Assembly (NCBI RefSeq): GCF_012273895.1
Contig: NW_024045131.1
Coordinates: 3,358,741-3,422,740, forward strand
Direction of reading: 5' to 3'
Length of the DNA: 64,000 bases
Source of the DNA: Zerene cesonia
Lineage: Eukaryota > Arthropoda > Insecta > Lepidoptera > Pieridae
Shown here: piece by piece, positions 1-11,655 of the stretch
Position numbering within the stretch: the stretch's first letter is position 1
Layout: each line of letters begins with the position of its first letter
Made by a program: the position numbers and the translations under genes
The notes under the pieces: generated by a model
What the model saw: the letters and a program-made list of their open reading frames with translations, nothing else
Told to the model about the DNA's origin: nothing
The model's database searches: none

Positions 1-281
1 ACACCAGCAAGGAGTACTAATGACGATGTGTTGGCGACCTATCGCTGCAATTAGTGTTTCTTGTGAGTTTTTCGTGCTATTTGTGTGACGTCATCTTAAC
101 GTTTCGTCTCTCAAACGTTTTCTGTAGCCTGAGGTTGCCTGGTAGATATCGCTTTTTAGAGACAAGGCCGACTATTTTACGGCATTTTTGCTGTCGTATT
201 TTCGGCTTTTGTGTTTGTCTGAGTGTATATAGTATATAAAGTATTTATTATCATCATTGTCGACTGTACGTCCTACACTAA

Positions 282-480
282 TCCTACTAATATTATAAAT
301 GCGAAACTTTGTAAGGATGTGTGTGTGTTTGTTGCTCTTTCACGCAAAAACTACTCAACCGATTGCAATGAAATTTGGTACGTAGATAGCTGGACAACTG
401 GAATAACACATAGGCACTTTTTATATCGATATTCCTACGGGATACCGACTTACGCGGGTGAAACCGCGGGACGCAGCTAG
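282..480 (+). mobile_element. Helitron-like non-autonomous element, family A
   Basis: Starts TCCTACTAATATTATAAATG after an A and ends GACGCAGCTAG before a T, the A^T insertion habit of Helitrons. A short CGCGG/CCGCG hairpin lies just before the CTAG end. Family A is defined by GAAATTTGGTACGTAGA and TATTCCTACGGGATAC. Confidence 0.75.
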
Positions 481-648
481 TACTATATATAATTTTTATG
501 ATTTTATATATAGAACAGTTTCTACATGCGTAGTTTACGGCGAATTTAAAAAAAAAGTTTTGATTTCTCTTCCTCTAAAAGGGAAGTCCGGATTCGTTTT
601 TCTTTTATATACTAAAATTTACTTGTCCCAATTTATGCTATTATAATT

Positions 649-932
649 TCATCTTCATCCACCCATATTCCCACTGCTGGGACACAGGCCTTCTACGAGG
701 AATCTATCCACAAGCTGGTCAAGTGCGGGTTGACAGATGTCACGTCATGTCGTAGAACTTTTTTATTTCTCGGACATGCCAGTTCCTCACGATGTTTTCC
801 TTCACCGTTTCGAGAAATGGTGATGCTATCCACATGTGCAGATAAATTGAAAAATCAATTTATTTCCTGGTCGCCTGGTCTCGAACTCCGACTTAAAAGT
901 CCGAGGTCCTCACCATTGAGCCACCACTGCTT
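649..932 (-). mobile_element. tRNA-derived SINE, (GAT)n-tail family
   Basis: On the minus strand the head reads GGTGGCTCAATGGTGAGGAC (A box TGGCTCAATGG), with a B-box-like GTTCGAGACC. Then come AACATCGTGAGGAACTGGCA and CCTGTGTCCCAGCAGTGGGA. Confidence 0.7.
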
Positions 933-1163
933 ATTATACGTAAATAACTTTATGTACTTACAACTGTTTTGATGCAATGTTAAAAATTATTGTCTGTTCG
1001 AACTCAGGACCTCTACGACCCTTTTTATTGCCTGTGCTTTTTAACAAAGGTTAAATGCCGCCCAGGGATGTGACATTTTCGCGATCATTATGTTATTAAG
1101 TGACGCCATTTTAACGATAAAGTCACCTATTGTTAGGTATAATAGCTAGATTATTGTAGATTA

Positions 1164-1292
1164 GAAATTAAAGACTTTTTAACGGACTTTAAATGCGACA
1201 TATACATATATAAGCGAATAAATCGCGTTTGAAATCCGTTTAAAACTCTTTAATTTCTAAATGTATAATACTCGCGTAAAATCGAACAAAAG
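1164..1292. mobile_element. Long-TIR MITE, family N
   Basis: ATTAAAGACTTTTTAACGGA in the left arm is the inverted partner of TCCGTTTAAAACTCTTTAAT in the right arm; ATGCGA and TCGCGTTT continue the pairing inward. It is followed by GTATAATACTCGCGTAAAAT, as in all copies. Confidence 0.65.
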
Positions 1293-1319
1293 AAAATACT
1301 ATATTGCAGATTAATTTAT

Positions 1320-1385
1320 AATTTAGTACTGGGAATATATCTTAGGAATCTTGATATCCGGACGGAGCCGGGACAAGCGTCTAGT
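1320..1385 (+). mobile_element. Helitron-like 3' fragment, family B
   Basis: GGAATCTTGATATCCGGACG, then GAGCCGGGACAAGCGTCTAG, the 3' end of family B. Confidence 0.5.
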
Positions 1386-1410
1386 TTATAATTTATAATA
1401 TTAGTAAGGA

Positions 1411-1444
1411 CAGTTAGGATAAGTTAGGATAAGTTAGGATAAGT
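1411..1444. repeat. GTTAGGATAA short tandem repeat
   Basis: Just over three copies of the 10-mer GTTAGGATAA. It contains TTAGG but in a 10-base period, so it is not insect telomere repeat. Confidence 0.8.
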
Positions 1445-2544
1445 AGTTAAATCAAAAGAAATATATGCAGCATAACACAACTACCCTCATATTATTATAT
1501 AAAAATCCTCGACGAGTCCTCCACTAAAGAGCCCCATACTGTAAACCATATTCCATCAAAAATATCAATATAAAATCATTCGTCCCATAACCGGATCAAA
1601 CCAGTACTAACTGAATCAAAGCGGTGCATACCGACTCGTAATAACTTCAAATTATCGAATGCCACTGTAAGGAGAGCTATCCAAAATGAATAGTTATCCT
1701 TATTTACTCTTAATAAAGTCCACTTTCGTATGCGGAAACAGTTCGAAGGGTCTAGATAAAATGGCGCGGGATCAACAATAGCACGCCATGTTGAATTGGC
1801 GCGAAAAGGGCTTGATCGAACAGACGAACTCTTTTTAATTTTGCGAATAGAAGCTTCTAGTGATTTGATTATGGGGATGGCGTTATGTAATTTGTAGCGA
1901 AATGTAATGATTAATTATTTATAAATGTTATTTTAGAAAAATATATTTATATCGAAAGAATTCTAGTTTCAGCCCAGAAGGAATGATTTTCAATTAAACC
2001 AATTATATATTTATAAATAAAATAATAAATAGTAAATATTTAATGATATCATACAAATAGCTATACAGTTATAGTTAATGACATTATACAAGCAAATAGA
2101 AGAGAGTAGCAGATTGCAGAAGAGCAGACCATATTGATATAGTTAATGTGTGTGTTGTTTGTATAGACTATAATAAATACTTTATTCACTAACATAATCA
2201 AACTGCAAAAACGGAAAAATGGTAATGCAGTTTAGAGTCTAAAATAATTGCCTAACCTCATTTTTTCACGTTGGAAATTAATTATTTTTATGGACATTGA
2301 CGATGGTAAATAAATGGATGAACCCTCCGACTAGTCTATACTTTTACTAAAATATTTACGTTTTGCCAATTTATAAGTTTATGACGTTTGAGGTCATTTA
2401 CCAATAGAGCCACGTTATCTGTGAATGTCTCAGACTATATTTTATTTTGTTTTTATTTCGGGTCTACACGGGTGAAGCCGGGACGAGAAGCAAGCAACTA
2501 TGTAAAGATATTGTATCACTACATATATGCCTATATGCATATAT

Positions 2545-2705
2545 GCTATAGAACGAACTCGTTCCCACGTCTGTATGTATGTGTGCTTAGATCTTTAAAA
2601 CTGCACAAGGGATAGTGACGGGATTTTTTGATAGAGTTATTCAAGAAAAAGGTTTATATTACATACATTACATCCATTAAACTACTCCGAATTTAGCAAA
2701 AGCTA
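2545..2705 (+). mobile_element. Helitron-like fragment, family J
   Basis: ACTCGTTCCCACGTCTGTAT, ATCTTTAAAACTGCACAAGG and ATTAAACTACTCCGAATTTA match family J; the 3' hairpin is lost. Confidence 0.5.
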
Positions 2706-2966
2706 ATAATAGAAAATCTTAATTTAATTGCATTATTGCATAAAACCGTCCAAAGTGGGCGTGGCCGTCGGCATGTCTTTGAACCAGGTGACATAGCATA
2801 CCTCCATTACGCCGTATGCTTTATTGAAAGATTAACTCAATCTCATAATAATTGTTTGCTTTGATGTGTTATAAGTCCTAAAAGCTATGCACTTCGCACC
2901 CCCTTTTTTCACTAGTCGTGTGCCCTGTTTTCTCTTACGTTGTTATGTTCATTAGACAAAGTTACA

Positions 2967-3170
2967 TCCTATTAATATTATAAATGCGAAAGTTTGTATG
3001 TATGGATGTATAGATGTTTGTTACTCTTTCACGTAAAAACTACTGAACCAATTGCAATGAAATTTGGTACGTAGACAGCTGGATAACTGGAATAACATAT
3101 AGGCAACTTTTTATTCCGATATTCCTACGGGATACGGACTTACGCGGGTGAAACCGCGGGGCACAGCTAG
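2967..3170 (+). mobile_element. Helitron-like element, family A
   Basis: Full-length: TCCTATTAATATTATAAATG to CACAGCTAG, with the family A core and 3' hairpin. Confidence 0.75.
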
Positions 3171-3334
3171 TTTTACTATATATTGTTAGCCCTTTTGCGA
3201 TTGTCAGCTTTATACATATTTAGTAGGCATTTATTTTAATAAGCATTTCGCTGTCCTAGTTCTGGAGTTGTATTAAATATCTATCAGCCACTATCTGTTC
3301 GCCCCGGCTTCTCCCGTGGTACATATATAGACTA

Positions 3335-3541
3335 CTAGCTGCGCCCCGCGGTTTAACCCGCGTAAGTTTGTATCCCGCAGGAATATCGGGATAAAAAGTT
3401 GCCTATATGTTATTCCAGTTGTCCAGCTGTCTACGTACCAAATTTCATTGCAATCGGTTCAGGAGTTTTTGTGAAAGAGCAACAAACGCACACACACACA
3501 CACAGCCTTACAAACTTTCGTAGTTATAATATTAGTAGGAC
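3335..3541 (-). mobile_element. Helitron-like element, family A
   Basis: Full-length in reverse: CTAGCTGCGCCCCGCGGTTT to ATAATATTAGTAGGA, with an expanded internal CA run. It lies inverted to the copy at 2967-3170, making an inverted pair about 160 bases apart. Confidence 0.75.
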
Positions 3542-4096
3542 TAGTAGGATATGACTGAGTGGAGATGCAGCATTCTAATGGTGAATGAATTTTTGAAATC
3601 CATCCAGTAGTTTTTGTGAATACATTACAGTTTTATACAAGTGCATAAATGTTTTCTAAACAATATTAGTTTCGATTATATCCTGTGTGAATTAAATTAT
3701 TTGACAACCCTAAAATAGGGTTGTCAAATCTTCATACACAATTAAATAATACGAGAATCGAAACTTAATAAAGGCATTATATTAACTCTCAGAATAACAT
3801 AAATTGATATTATTAAGGGGTTGTTAAATACGTTTGTTCATTTCATTGGAGTCACGTGCCGAAGGTAGGCAACGAATAAACAATTTTCGATGTAATTGTG
3901 CTCGATGAAGCGTCATTTGATTTCGTTATTTTTGGCTATAATTATGTTTTGTGCAGTTTGTTGAATTAATTGTAGTTTCTGCTTTGTTTGTGCTGTAATA
4001 AAAGATTTTTTAATTTTAGATTAACATAAACTCCAATTATATTTATTTCCGTTTTTTTCTATTAAGCTATATTCTTTTAATTTAATAACATATATT

Positions 4097-4098
<2 letters not shown>

Positions 4099-4127
<29 letters not shown>

Positions 4128-4270
4128 GCCTATACTCCGTTGGAACACAGGCCTCCTATGAGGGTTCAGGCCATCATCCGCCACGCTGGTCAAGTGAGAG
4201 CAGATGTCACATGTCGTCGAACTTATGATCTCGGACATGCCGGTTTCCTCACGATGTTTTTCTTCGCCGT
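4099..4270 (-). mobile_element. Truncated SINE, (GAT)n-tail family
   Basis: An ATC microsatellite (minus-strand GAT tail) leads into GAACACAGGCCTCCTATGAG and TTTCCTCACGATG. The tRNA-like head is missing. Confidence 0.6.
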
Positions 4271-4369
4271 AATTTGCCTTCGTTCGAAAATATATTTTAA
4301 ATTTTTCAAATCATTATTACATCATCACCTGTCAATATGACATTCTATTATTTCATCTTTTAGCTGTTG

Positions 4370-4630
4370 CTGTCGCCCGCCTAGTCAAAATAACTTTTCA
4401 TGGTTCCTTTCGTCTCCTATTTTATCCCCTGTGGAGCAGAATTCATCAAAAGCCATTCTTAGCGTATGTCTACGTGGCTACATTGAAGTGCTTGTGGCTA
4501 AATTGAGTAGAAGTAGTCTAGTAGTTTGGGCTGTGCGTTGATAGATCATTCGTTCAGTGGTTTTCGTGTGAAAGAGTAACATTACATATAAATTCTAACG
4601 TACACTCTCATTTATAATATTAGTATAAAG
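4370..4630 (-). mobile_element. Helitron-like element, family P, decayed
   Basis: TCCTATTTTATCCCCTGTGG, GGGCTGTGCGTTGATAGATC and TTTATAATATTAGTATAAAG match family P in the same order. Confidence 0.5.
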
Positions 4631-4639
4631 TTTATGTTA

Positions 4640-5440
4640 ATGTTAAAACTATGTTATAACGATTCAAAAATCTAAGAAGAATAATTCTAAAAGTCTAGAA
4701 GCTTCGAGAAGTTTGAATAAATAAATAAATGTTTGAGTTTGTAGTAAAAACACACACACAAATAGTTTTTAAATAACGTTTATTGAGCATTCACACTACT
4801 GTACTATTTACAACATAAATACATTCTTAACTTAGTTTAACTTACATTCTAAATACTCTCAGATGTCTATACAGACATTATAATAAAACCTGTTTTTTTA
4901 AGGGTACAATAATTTGTGATTCTAGGTACAATTAAATAAATATTTCTAGAGATAATAACGGATTGTTCAAACCAATGATATTAAATGCGTAGCTTATGAT
5001 TGTTTTAATAAAAATAATTGCTGTTATAATTAAAATGTATTATGACATTCGAAAGTGTTTCTAGAAAAATTTAATTCATTTAAATTAATACATATTTGTG
5101 TTATATCTTTTAGGAGAATATACAAGCTAAGTGTGTTTTATTTTTTAATGAAACATTTAAATATTCTATCTTTAAAGTGCTTTATTGAAAAATGAGAATA
5201 ATTTATGATTTGCTTTAAGATAAAGGCTAATCTGATAGAGTCTCAAAAACATAACTATTTATTTAATTTGTTATTTAGATTATGAAAGAAACAAATCACA
5301 AAGATACCTTTATCCTTTTAACAATTAAGACCATGCTAATATACGTTCAATCATTCTTACTGTTTACAAATTACGCTTAACACAATATAGTAATTGAACA
5401 GAGATTCATTTTTTCACTACAATCAATAGTTTATTACAAA
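4640..5440. other. AT-rich unique intergenic DNA
   Basis: No reading frame of note or recognised repeat. It contains several AATAAA-like strings by composition. Confidence 0.5.
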
Positions 5441-5539
5441 ATGGCGTATTCATATTTCTTAGCGATGTTATGTACGCTTGTGTGCGTGCGGCACTGTGTA
5501 TCGACAAGCCGGCCGAGACCGCTGATTGGTCGATTGTGA
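5441..5539 (+). other. Short ORF with signal-peptide-like start (speculative)
   Basis: Thirty-two codons from a good insect start context (CAAAATGG): MAYSYFLAMLCTLVCV, then RHCVSTSRPRPLIGRL and TGA. The hydrophobic start resembles a secretion signal. There is no homology I can name and its length is within chance expectation. Confidence 0.15.
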
Positions 5540-5687
5540 AAATGTGCGTGCGCCTTTCTAGGTCCCGCTAACAACTTTTTTGTATTTAAATATAATGTTT
5601 TGATAGGTTAGCCTGTTGTATGCATATGTATATAATTATTTTTATTTATTACTTATGATAACTCAAACCTGTAGTTCTTTTTTTATG

Positions 5688-5830
5688 ACATAGCGGGCAA
5701 CTGAGCTGGTGGTTCGCCTTATGGTAAGCGATCACCACCGCCCATGAACATTCGTTAAGGCTCAGACCTCTACGAATTCGTTGGCCGCTTTAAAGGGGTT
5801 AGAGATAAGGAAAGGATCGATGACTGGAAA
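5688..5830 (+). repeat. Interspersed repeat, family E
   Basis: ATGACATAGCGGGCAACTGA and TTCGCCTTATGGTAAGCGAT, ending in GGATAAGGAAAGGAT-like sequence. Confidence 0.55.
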
Positions 5831-5869
5831 TAGTTGACTCTAGTTACTTCATTATGATCGGTAATCCTA

Positions 5870-6068
5870 TCCTACTAATATTATAAATGCGAAAGTTTGT
5901 AAGGATGTGTGGGTGTTTGTTGCTCTTTCCCCAAAGACTACTGAATCGATTGCAATGATATTTGGTATGTAGATAGCTGGAAAACTGGAATAACATATAG
6001 GCAACTTTTTATCCCGATATTCCTACGGGATACGGACTTACGCGAGCGAAACCGCGGGGAGCAGCTAG
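5870..6068 (+). mobile_element. Helitron-like element, family A
   Basis: TCCTACTAATATTATAAATG to GGAGCAGCTAG; family A core intact. Confidence 0.75.
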
Positions 6069-6410
6069 TAATGAATAGATTCTCTAGAATGCGTCATAAT
6101 TTAAACTACTAACAATATACAGCTTATTCTTAAAAGTGCTTGACGAAACAAATACGTTTTACAATAAATATGTTCTACCATAATTAAATGTCAGTTCAAA
6201 TATTTAATTCACTATCTAATAATATAATTTTGACTTTTCCATTGTTTTGAACTTAAGCCTCACACTGAAGTGACTTAAGAAGAAAGATGATTTTTCCTCG
6301 CTTAACTCTTTTTGACAGATGAAAAGAGATATTTTTAAATTTGAAATAAGCAGATACCTATGCCATACAGTCAAATCTTATTTAATTTGACTAACGAGTT
6401 ACAACAAACA

Positions 6411-6587
6411 TTCATCATCCGCCCATATATGTTCCCACTGCACAGCCACCAGCAACACAGGCCACCTATGAGGGTTCAGGCCATAATCCACCACGCTGGC
6501 CAAGTGCGGGTTGGCAGATGTCACATGCCATCGAACTTTTGATTCTTGGACATGCCCCTTTCCTCACGATGTTTTCCTTCACCGTTT
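6411..6587 (-). mobile_element. Truncated SINE, (GAT)n-tail family
   Basis: Contains CACAGGCCACCTATGAGGG, CAAGTGCGGGTTGGCAGATG and CCTCACGATGTTTTCC, shared with the near full-length copy at 45947-46217. Confidence 0.6.
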
Positions 6588-6589
6588 TA

Positions 6590-8680
6590 AGTGCTTTATT
6601 GTTTATGTTGTGGTGACAAAAAACAATAAAACAAATTATTTGCTTATTTTTTAGTGTACGTCACATAGGTAATGTGTGTATGCGAATAAATTAAAACACA
6701 AAACGGCTATAAGTATTCTTATATTAATCGACTATATGATATTATTGCACTTCTTATATCCATAACTTCAAGGGTATGGGATCGAGGTGTCTACCAAATG
6801 AACCCAATTTAGTCATGTCATTCATGTAACTCATTTAATTCCCGTAACTCATGTCATTCACATAACTCGTGTTATTCGCTTAACTCATGTCACGTATACC
6901 ACTCTTTCCAAACTAGTCGCTAGATCATTCACATAACTCATGTATATCATAGACTCATGTCATCGTTGGTATTTTCACTTATTTCTTCTAAGAAACTAAT
7001 GTTATTTAAATGTTTTTGCGATCAAATAAATATGTGACTTAGTGTGACACAATTGGGTCCAATTTGTAGAATTATTAATGTAGATTGAGGTCTTATAGTA
7101 AGGTCTTAAATATACATAACTATATATCTTAAATATAAATGTATTAACATAAATGTTCTCTATTTATATCGATTATATACTATGAAATTGCTAAATATGT
7201 AAAATAAATTACAATTCTATCCTACTAAAACAGTCACTGACGTCCCTGGGGGGTGGTACCACTCCAGATTCTAAAATGGGACCAAATGACAACAATTTCC
7301 TATCAAAAAGAATCGCGTAAATCGGTTGAGAACCCACGGAGTTACCGAGTAACAAAACAAAAATTAAAAAAACAGTCGAGTTGAGAACCTCCTTCATTTG
7401 AGAACGTCAATAAAAAAACAAATCAATTGCTTACATGTAATCACTCATAAACCTTAATGATCGATAATTAATAAATTATGCTTAGTCTAGTTTCATAAAA
7501 CCTTCTTCTATTCAGTTTATTCATGACTAGAATTTTGTGTGACTACAATTATCCTAGATTTTTATACATTAATGTTTTTCTTATTTAAGATAAGATGTTA
7601 AAAAATAACAAATTCGATAAATAACATCATGACAACAAGAAGAAACTGAAGATTGTCCGTTATTTAAAACACATCAATGGAAGGACATAAAATAATACAT
7701 TATATATAAAACGCAAGTTGACCAAAATCAATTCAGACTTCAACCAATTTTTCGTTTTAATGGAGTATATAATATGACTTTATTTTATTATGACCCTACA
7801 GTCTAATGAACGTGACTGTTATTATACAAATTAATCTGTTTCACATAATATTTAATTTAATTTAATCTGTTTCACATAAAACCAAATATTACGCTATTTT
7901 TTATAAACGTGATGAGCAAAAAGGTTGAAGTCGAATCCTCAATAACCTCTTTTGAATAAGCAAAAAAAAAAATTACAACTCGACGATTCCAAATTCAAAT
8001 TTGTATTCGAAAGAAATTCGTCCACCAATCATTCCGTTATAATTAGTGATGTACAAACTTTATTGATATGATTCATTTGCCAATCGATATTCGACTTTTA
8101 CGTTGACGAATAGTGATGTGCGTAATTCGATTCGCCGACTATATCGATGTCGCTGTCGCTGTGCTCTGAATCGGAGTCGGAAGTGTGTGTTGTCGATATC
8201 CTGGAGTCTTCCTGTAATTTATTGACGATTAAAAAAAAATTGTATAGAAAACTAGCATACCCGGCCACGCGTTGTTGTGGCTGAGTAATAATCAAAAATA
8301 TTAAGATTATAAATTATTGGGATAATTAATCGAAATAAAAACTATCCTATATCTTAAGTTGGACCAAATTACACATAAAATGCAAAATTTCATCAAAATC
8401 GGTTGAGTTGGTGAAGAGTTCATTGGGAACATACCTCATGACACTGGATTTTTATATATTATAGAAAATATAACTGAAACTAAAGGTTTAATCTAGACAT
8501 AGACTACGATTAACTGAAATACTAATAAGACTTAAATACATTTATTATCATTAAATATTTTTTGTTATGACGTTAGAAGAAAAGCTATCGAAGTTGAAAA
8601 TTTGAATCCGTTTACAGACTTACCGATGCCAGACACACAAATGCATAAAAATTCGTTTTTCTATTACATTCTTCACTACA
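6590..8680. other. Intergenic DNA with old repeats
   Basis: Holds the degenerate 18-base repeat and an old element near 7225-7400 (GACGTCCCTGGGGGGTGG, AACCCACGGAGTTACCGAGT). A diverged relative of the latter lies at 47410-47530. Nothing coding is seen. Confidence 0.5.
6812..6965. repeat. Degenerate TCATTCACATAACTCATG tandem repeat
   Basis: Several imperfect units around TCATTCACATAACTCATG (about 18 bases). Confidence 0.6.
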
Positions 8681-8687
8681 TAGTATA

Positions 8688-8873
8688 AAACAAAGTCGCT
8701 TTCTCTGTCCCTATGTCTCTTTGTATGTTTAAATCTTTAAAACTACGCAACGGATTGTGATGGTTTATTTTTTAATAGATAGAGTGATTCAAAAGAGAGG
8801 TTTATATGTATAATAACATCTATTAAACTACTCCCAATTTAACGCGTGCGAAGCCGCGGGCAACAGGCTAGTT
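8688..8873 (+). mobile_element. Helitron-like element, family J
   Basis: AAACAAAGTCGCTTTCTCTG, AACTACGCAACGGATTGTGA, and 3' end GCGAAGCCGCGGGCAACAGG followed by CTAG. Partial relatives lie at 2545-2705 and 18928-19106. Confidence 0.62.
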
Positions 8874-9232
8874 GGTAATAAAATACCAACTCATTTATTA
8901 AAATGTGTTAAATACGGAATTGTAACTCAACCTGCATGCTATAGTGACGAAATTAATAACTTATTTAACCTCATTATAAAAAGTAATCAATCACATTTCA
9001 ATTTAAATAAAAATCATCAAAATCAGTTCAACCATTCGAACGTTCTGTGGTAATAAACTCAAAAACAATACAATCGAATTAAGAACTTAAAATGAACTTT
9101 TTCTCAAGTTAACTTACTTGTGTACACTTAATGCTGTTTGGTGATTTCGTTGTGAAGTCAACAGCTGAATTGCCTGCGAACAAAATAAATACAAATTAGT
9201 AGAAAATTTAACAAGATGGAACAACAAAATTG

Positions 9233-9586
9233 GGAATTTAAAGGCTTTTTAATGGATTTTTGACGCGATTTATCTACACTAATATTATAAAGAGGAATAA
9301 TTTGTATTTTTGTTTGTAATGGGTAAACTCAAAAACTACTGGACCGATTTAAAAAATATTTCACCATTAGATAGCTGCAAGATCGCTGAGCACACGGCTA
9401 TTTATATATCACAGGAGAAGCCGGGGCGAACAGCTATATTATCAGCACTATATATCAGTCTACACGTGACCACGCTCGCTGAAAAGTGTTCCAAACGTAG
9501 GGTTAAATAATATTATGAATAAATCGCGTTCAAAATCCGTTTATAAGTCTATAATTTCCAAATGTACAATACTCGCGTAAAATCAA
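9233..9586. mobile_element. Long-TIR MITE, family N, split by a Helitron-like element
   Basis: The left arm TTTTTAATGGATTTTTGACG and right arm AATCGCGTTCAAAATCCGTT flank a family G element. The inner segment CGCTCGCTGAAAAGTGTTCC matches the intact copy at 13521-13716. Confidence 0.62.
9276..9436 (+). mobile_element. Helitron-like element, family G, nested in a MITE
   Basis: CACTAATATTATAAAGAGGA, AAACTACTGGACCGATTTAA and AGAAGCCGGGGCGAACAGCT. It interrupts the left arm of the MITE at 9233-9586. Related decayed copies lie at 17108-17262, 18590-18710 and 27270-27390. Confidence 0.6.
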
Positions 9587-9914
9587 TCACAAGAAAATTC
9601 TAACAAAATATGGATTTTTTATTGATCTATCTTTTCGTAAGAGCTGATGATTGATGATGAAGGAATAAGGTAAGCTGTCAGCCTATAGAGTGAATTATGT
9701 CTAAATTCAAAATTTCTTCATTAATATGATAAAGATATTTGAGTTTATGAACCAAGTTCATTAAATCATTGTGATTATACACCGTAAAGTTAATAACTCA
9801 AGGCATATTTTCCAACCATTACATGTTACAACGCCCCTATTTAATCTTGTTGTAAAACTTTACAAACTAAATTAAGCTATAAGCTTAAACGACAAAGTTG
9901 AATTTCACTTAGCA

Positions 9915-10110
9915 CAAATTCCGAGGCGCCCCGTTGCCATAGCTACGAAGACGTCAGCCATCTTGTCTTCGTAATTTAGTTATGGAACGTCTTGAGTTGT
10001 GGCGGGAAAGCGACGATTCGAAATTTAATTTTCCCGTCTTTGAGGTTTGCTTCTCTCAATTAGGAGTCGTTCGAGTACAAGTACGATAATACAGACGAAT
10101 TTGTGCGCTA
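9915..10110. promoter_or_regulatory. Promoter-like unique island with short ORF
   Basis: Closely spaced motifs: GTTGCCATAGCTAC (X-box-like, 9933), GACGTCA (CRE-like, 9950), GCCATCTTG (YY1/Pho-like, 9957) and GGCGGGAAA (E2F-like, about 10003). An ATG at 9982 opens a 35-codon frame starting MERLELWRESDDSKFNFPVF. This looks like a TATA-less promoter, with either strand possible. No downstream gene is recognised. Confidence 0.35.
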
Positions 10111-10456
10111 TTGTTATTGCTTTAAGATGGTTTTTAGTATAGCGTTATTTAATTAGCGCTGTGTGCGTTATAAGATCGTTGAACAGTATTATCCAGCTAA
10201 TGAAAATTAGCAATCAATTTGAACGACAACTCAGATTCTGAAATGCGTCTAAATTAGATCGTATATTGATGAGTAAAATAATCATGAGACATAATCATTA
10301 TTCTATGCGAAGTTAACTAATTCACGTGCTTATTATATATCATAAATTTTGTTTAATAATAAATGTTATTACTTTGTATTCAACTGAATAGTATACTTTC
10401 GTTATGTTTAAATAACGGTAAAGCCATCTTACTCATTTTCAAGACAAAGTGTAACC

Positions 10457-10600
10457 TATCCATACTAATATTGTAAATCTGAAGAGTTTATTTGTATGTT
10501 TGATTGAACGCACTAATTTCAGGAACTACTGGTCCGATGTGACAAATTATTTCAGATAAGCCATTTATTGAGGGAAGCTATAGGCTATAGGTTAAAGTAC
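10457..10600 (+). mobile_element. Helitron-like fragment, family F, facing an inverted copy
   Basis: CCATACTAATATTGTAAATC, GAACTACTGGTCCGATGTGA and AAGCTATAGGCTATAGG define family F. The 3' end is missing, and an inverted copy follows at 10657. Confidence 0.55.
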
Positions 10601-10656
10601 CAATAGATGGAAAAGTAATTAGTTTAGTTTCTTTTTTAGATGGCGTTATTGTACGA

Positions 10657-10826
10657 CTAGCGATCCGCCTCGGATTCGGCCGTGGTACATAATATATAGC
10701 CTATAGCCTTCCTCAATAAATAAGCTATCTAACACTGAAATAATTTGTCAAATCGGACCAGTAGTTTCTGAGATTAATGCGTTCAAACAAACAAACTCTT
10801 CAGCTTTATAATATTAGTATAGATAT
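10657..10826 (-). mobile_element. Helitron-like element, family F
   Basis: CTAGCGATCCGCCTCGGATT to TTATAATATTAGTATAGAT, full length, tail-to-tail with the fragment at 10457-10600. Confidence 0.68.
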
Positions 10827-11188
10827 GAAATTGTCAATAGGAATATAATAGAGCTGCCTCTTCTCTGTAGAAACTTTCAGAACCAGTGGTGAGTTTAAAA
10901 CTGTGTTATGATGATTCGAAAGTGCTTTTATAAGTCTAATTGCATAAGTAAACGGAAATAGGGTTTGAACCCTTAACGTTGAAAAACCTAGAAAATCTAG
11001 GGATGAATATTAGGATTAGGGATAAGTGAATTACAGTTGAATTATCATCAGCGATGAAATATTATTGAAAGATACTATTCAAAGACTGTTTCATGTTAAT
11101 TTTCTATTCATAATTGAACAAATTTCAGTGTGAATGCATGAGTTATACAATACTCCGCAATGGTTGCAAATATTACTACAACTTAACT

Positions 11189-11322
11189 ACTTTAATACTG
11201 CTTTAATACTGCTTTAATACTACTTTAATATTGCTTTAATACTGCTTTAATACTGTTTTAATATTTCTTTAATACTACTTTAATACTGCTTTAATACTTC
11301 TTTAATACGACTTTAATACTAC
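11189..11322. repeat. CTTTAATACTG tandem repeat
   Basis: About a dozen copies of an 11-base unit CTTTAATACTG/CTTTAATACTA with small variations. Confidence 0.85.
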
Positions 11323-11433
11323 TTTCCGAAAATTCATTTGCCGTCCTATGTAGCACCACGATACAGGCGCTTTTTTCCACATTACAATTATAAGCGATAA
11401 TATACAATAAATACGTGTTAAATATTATAATGA

Positions 11434-11655
11434 ACTAGCTTTCCGCCCGCGGCTTTGCCCGCGTAGCCGCAGGATAGTTAGACCCGGGGTTTTTCTCGCA
11501 TATTCCCGTTCCCGTGAGATTTCCGGGATAGAAACTTTTATATGTCCGTCTCCTGGGTCTAAGCTACCTTTGTACACAATTTCGGCCAAATCGGTGTATT
11601 CGATCTTGAGTTATAAATAGTCCAACTAACAGACTTCCTTTTATATATATAAGAT
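11434..11655 (-). mobile_element. Helitron-like element, family H
   Basis: CTAGCTTTCCGCCCGCGGCT with a GCGGGC hairpin, ACCCGGGGTTTTTCTCGC, TTCGGCCAAATCGGTGTATT, ending near ATATATATAAGATG. Confidence 0.6.

Larger units (their letters stand above)
933..2966. other. AT-rich intergenic DNA
   Basis: Apart from the MITE at 1164-1292, the Helitron fragment at 1320-1385, the GTTAGGATAA array and a decayed Helitron piece at 2545-2705, I see no coding or RNA signal. Confidence 0.6.

Noticed and set aside
1411..1444. Interstitial telomere repeat (TTAGG)n
   Set aside because: TTAGG occurs once per 10-base unit (GTTAGGATAA), not in tandem.
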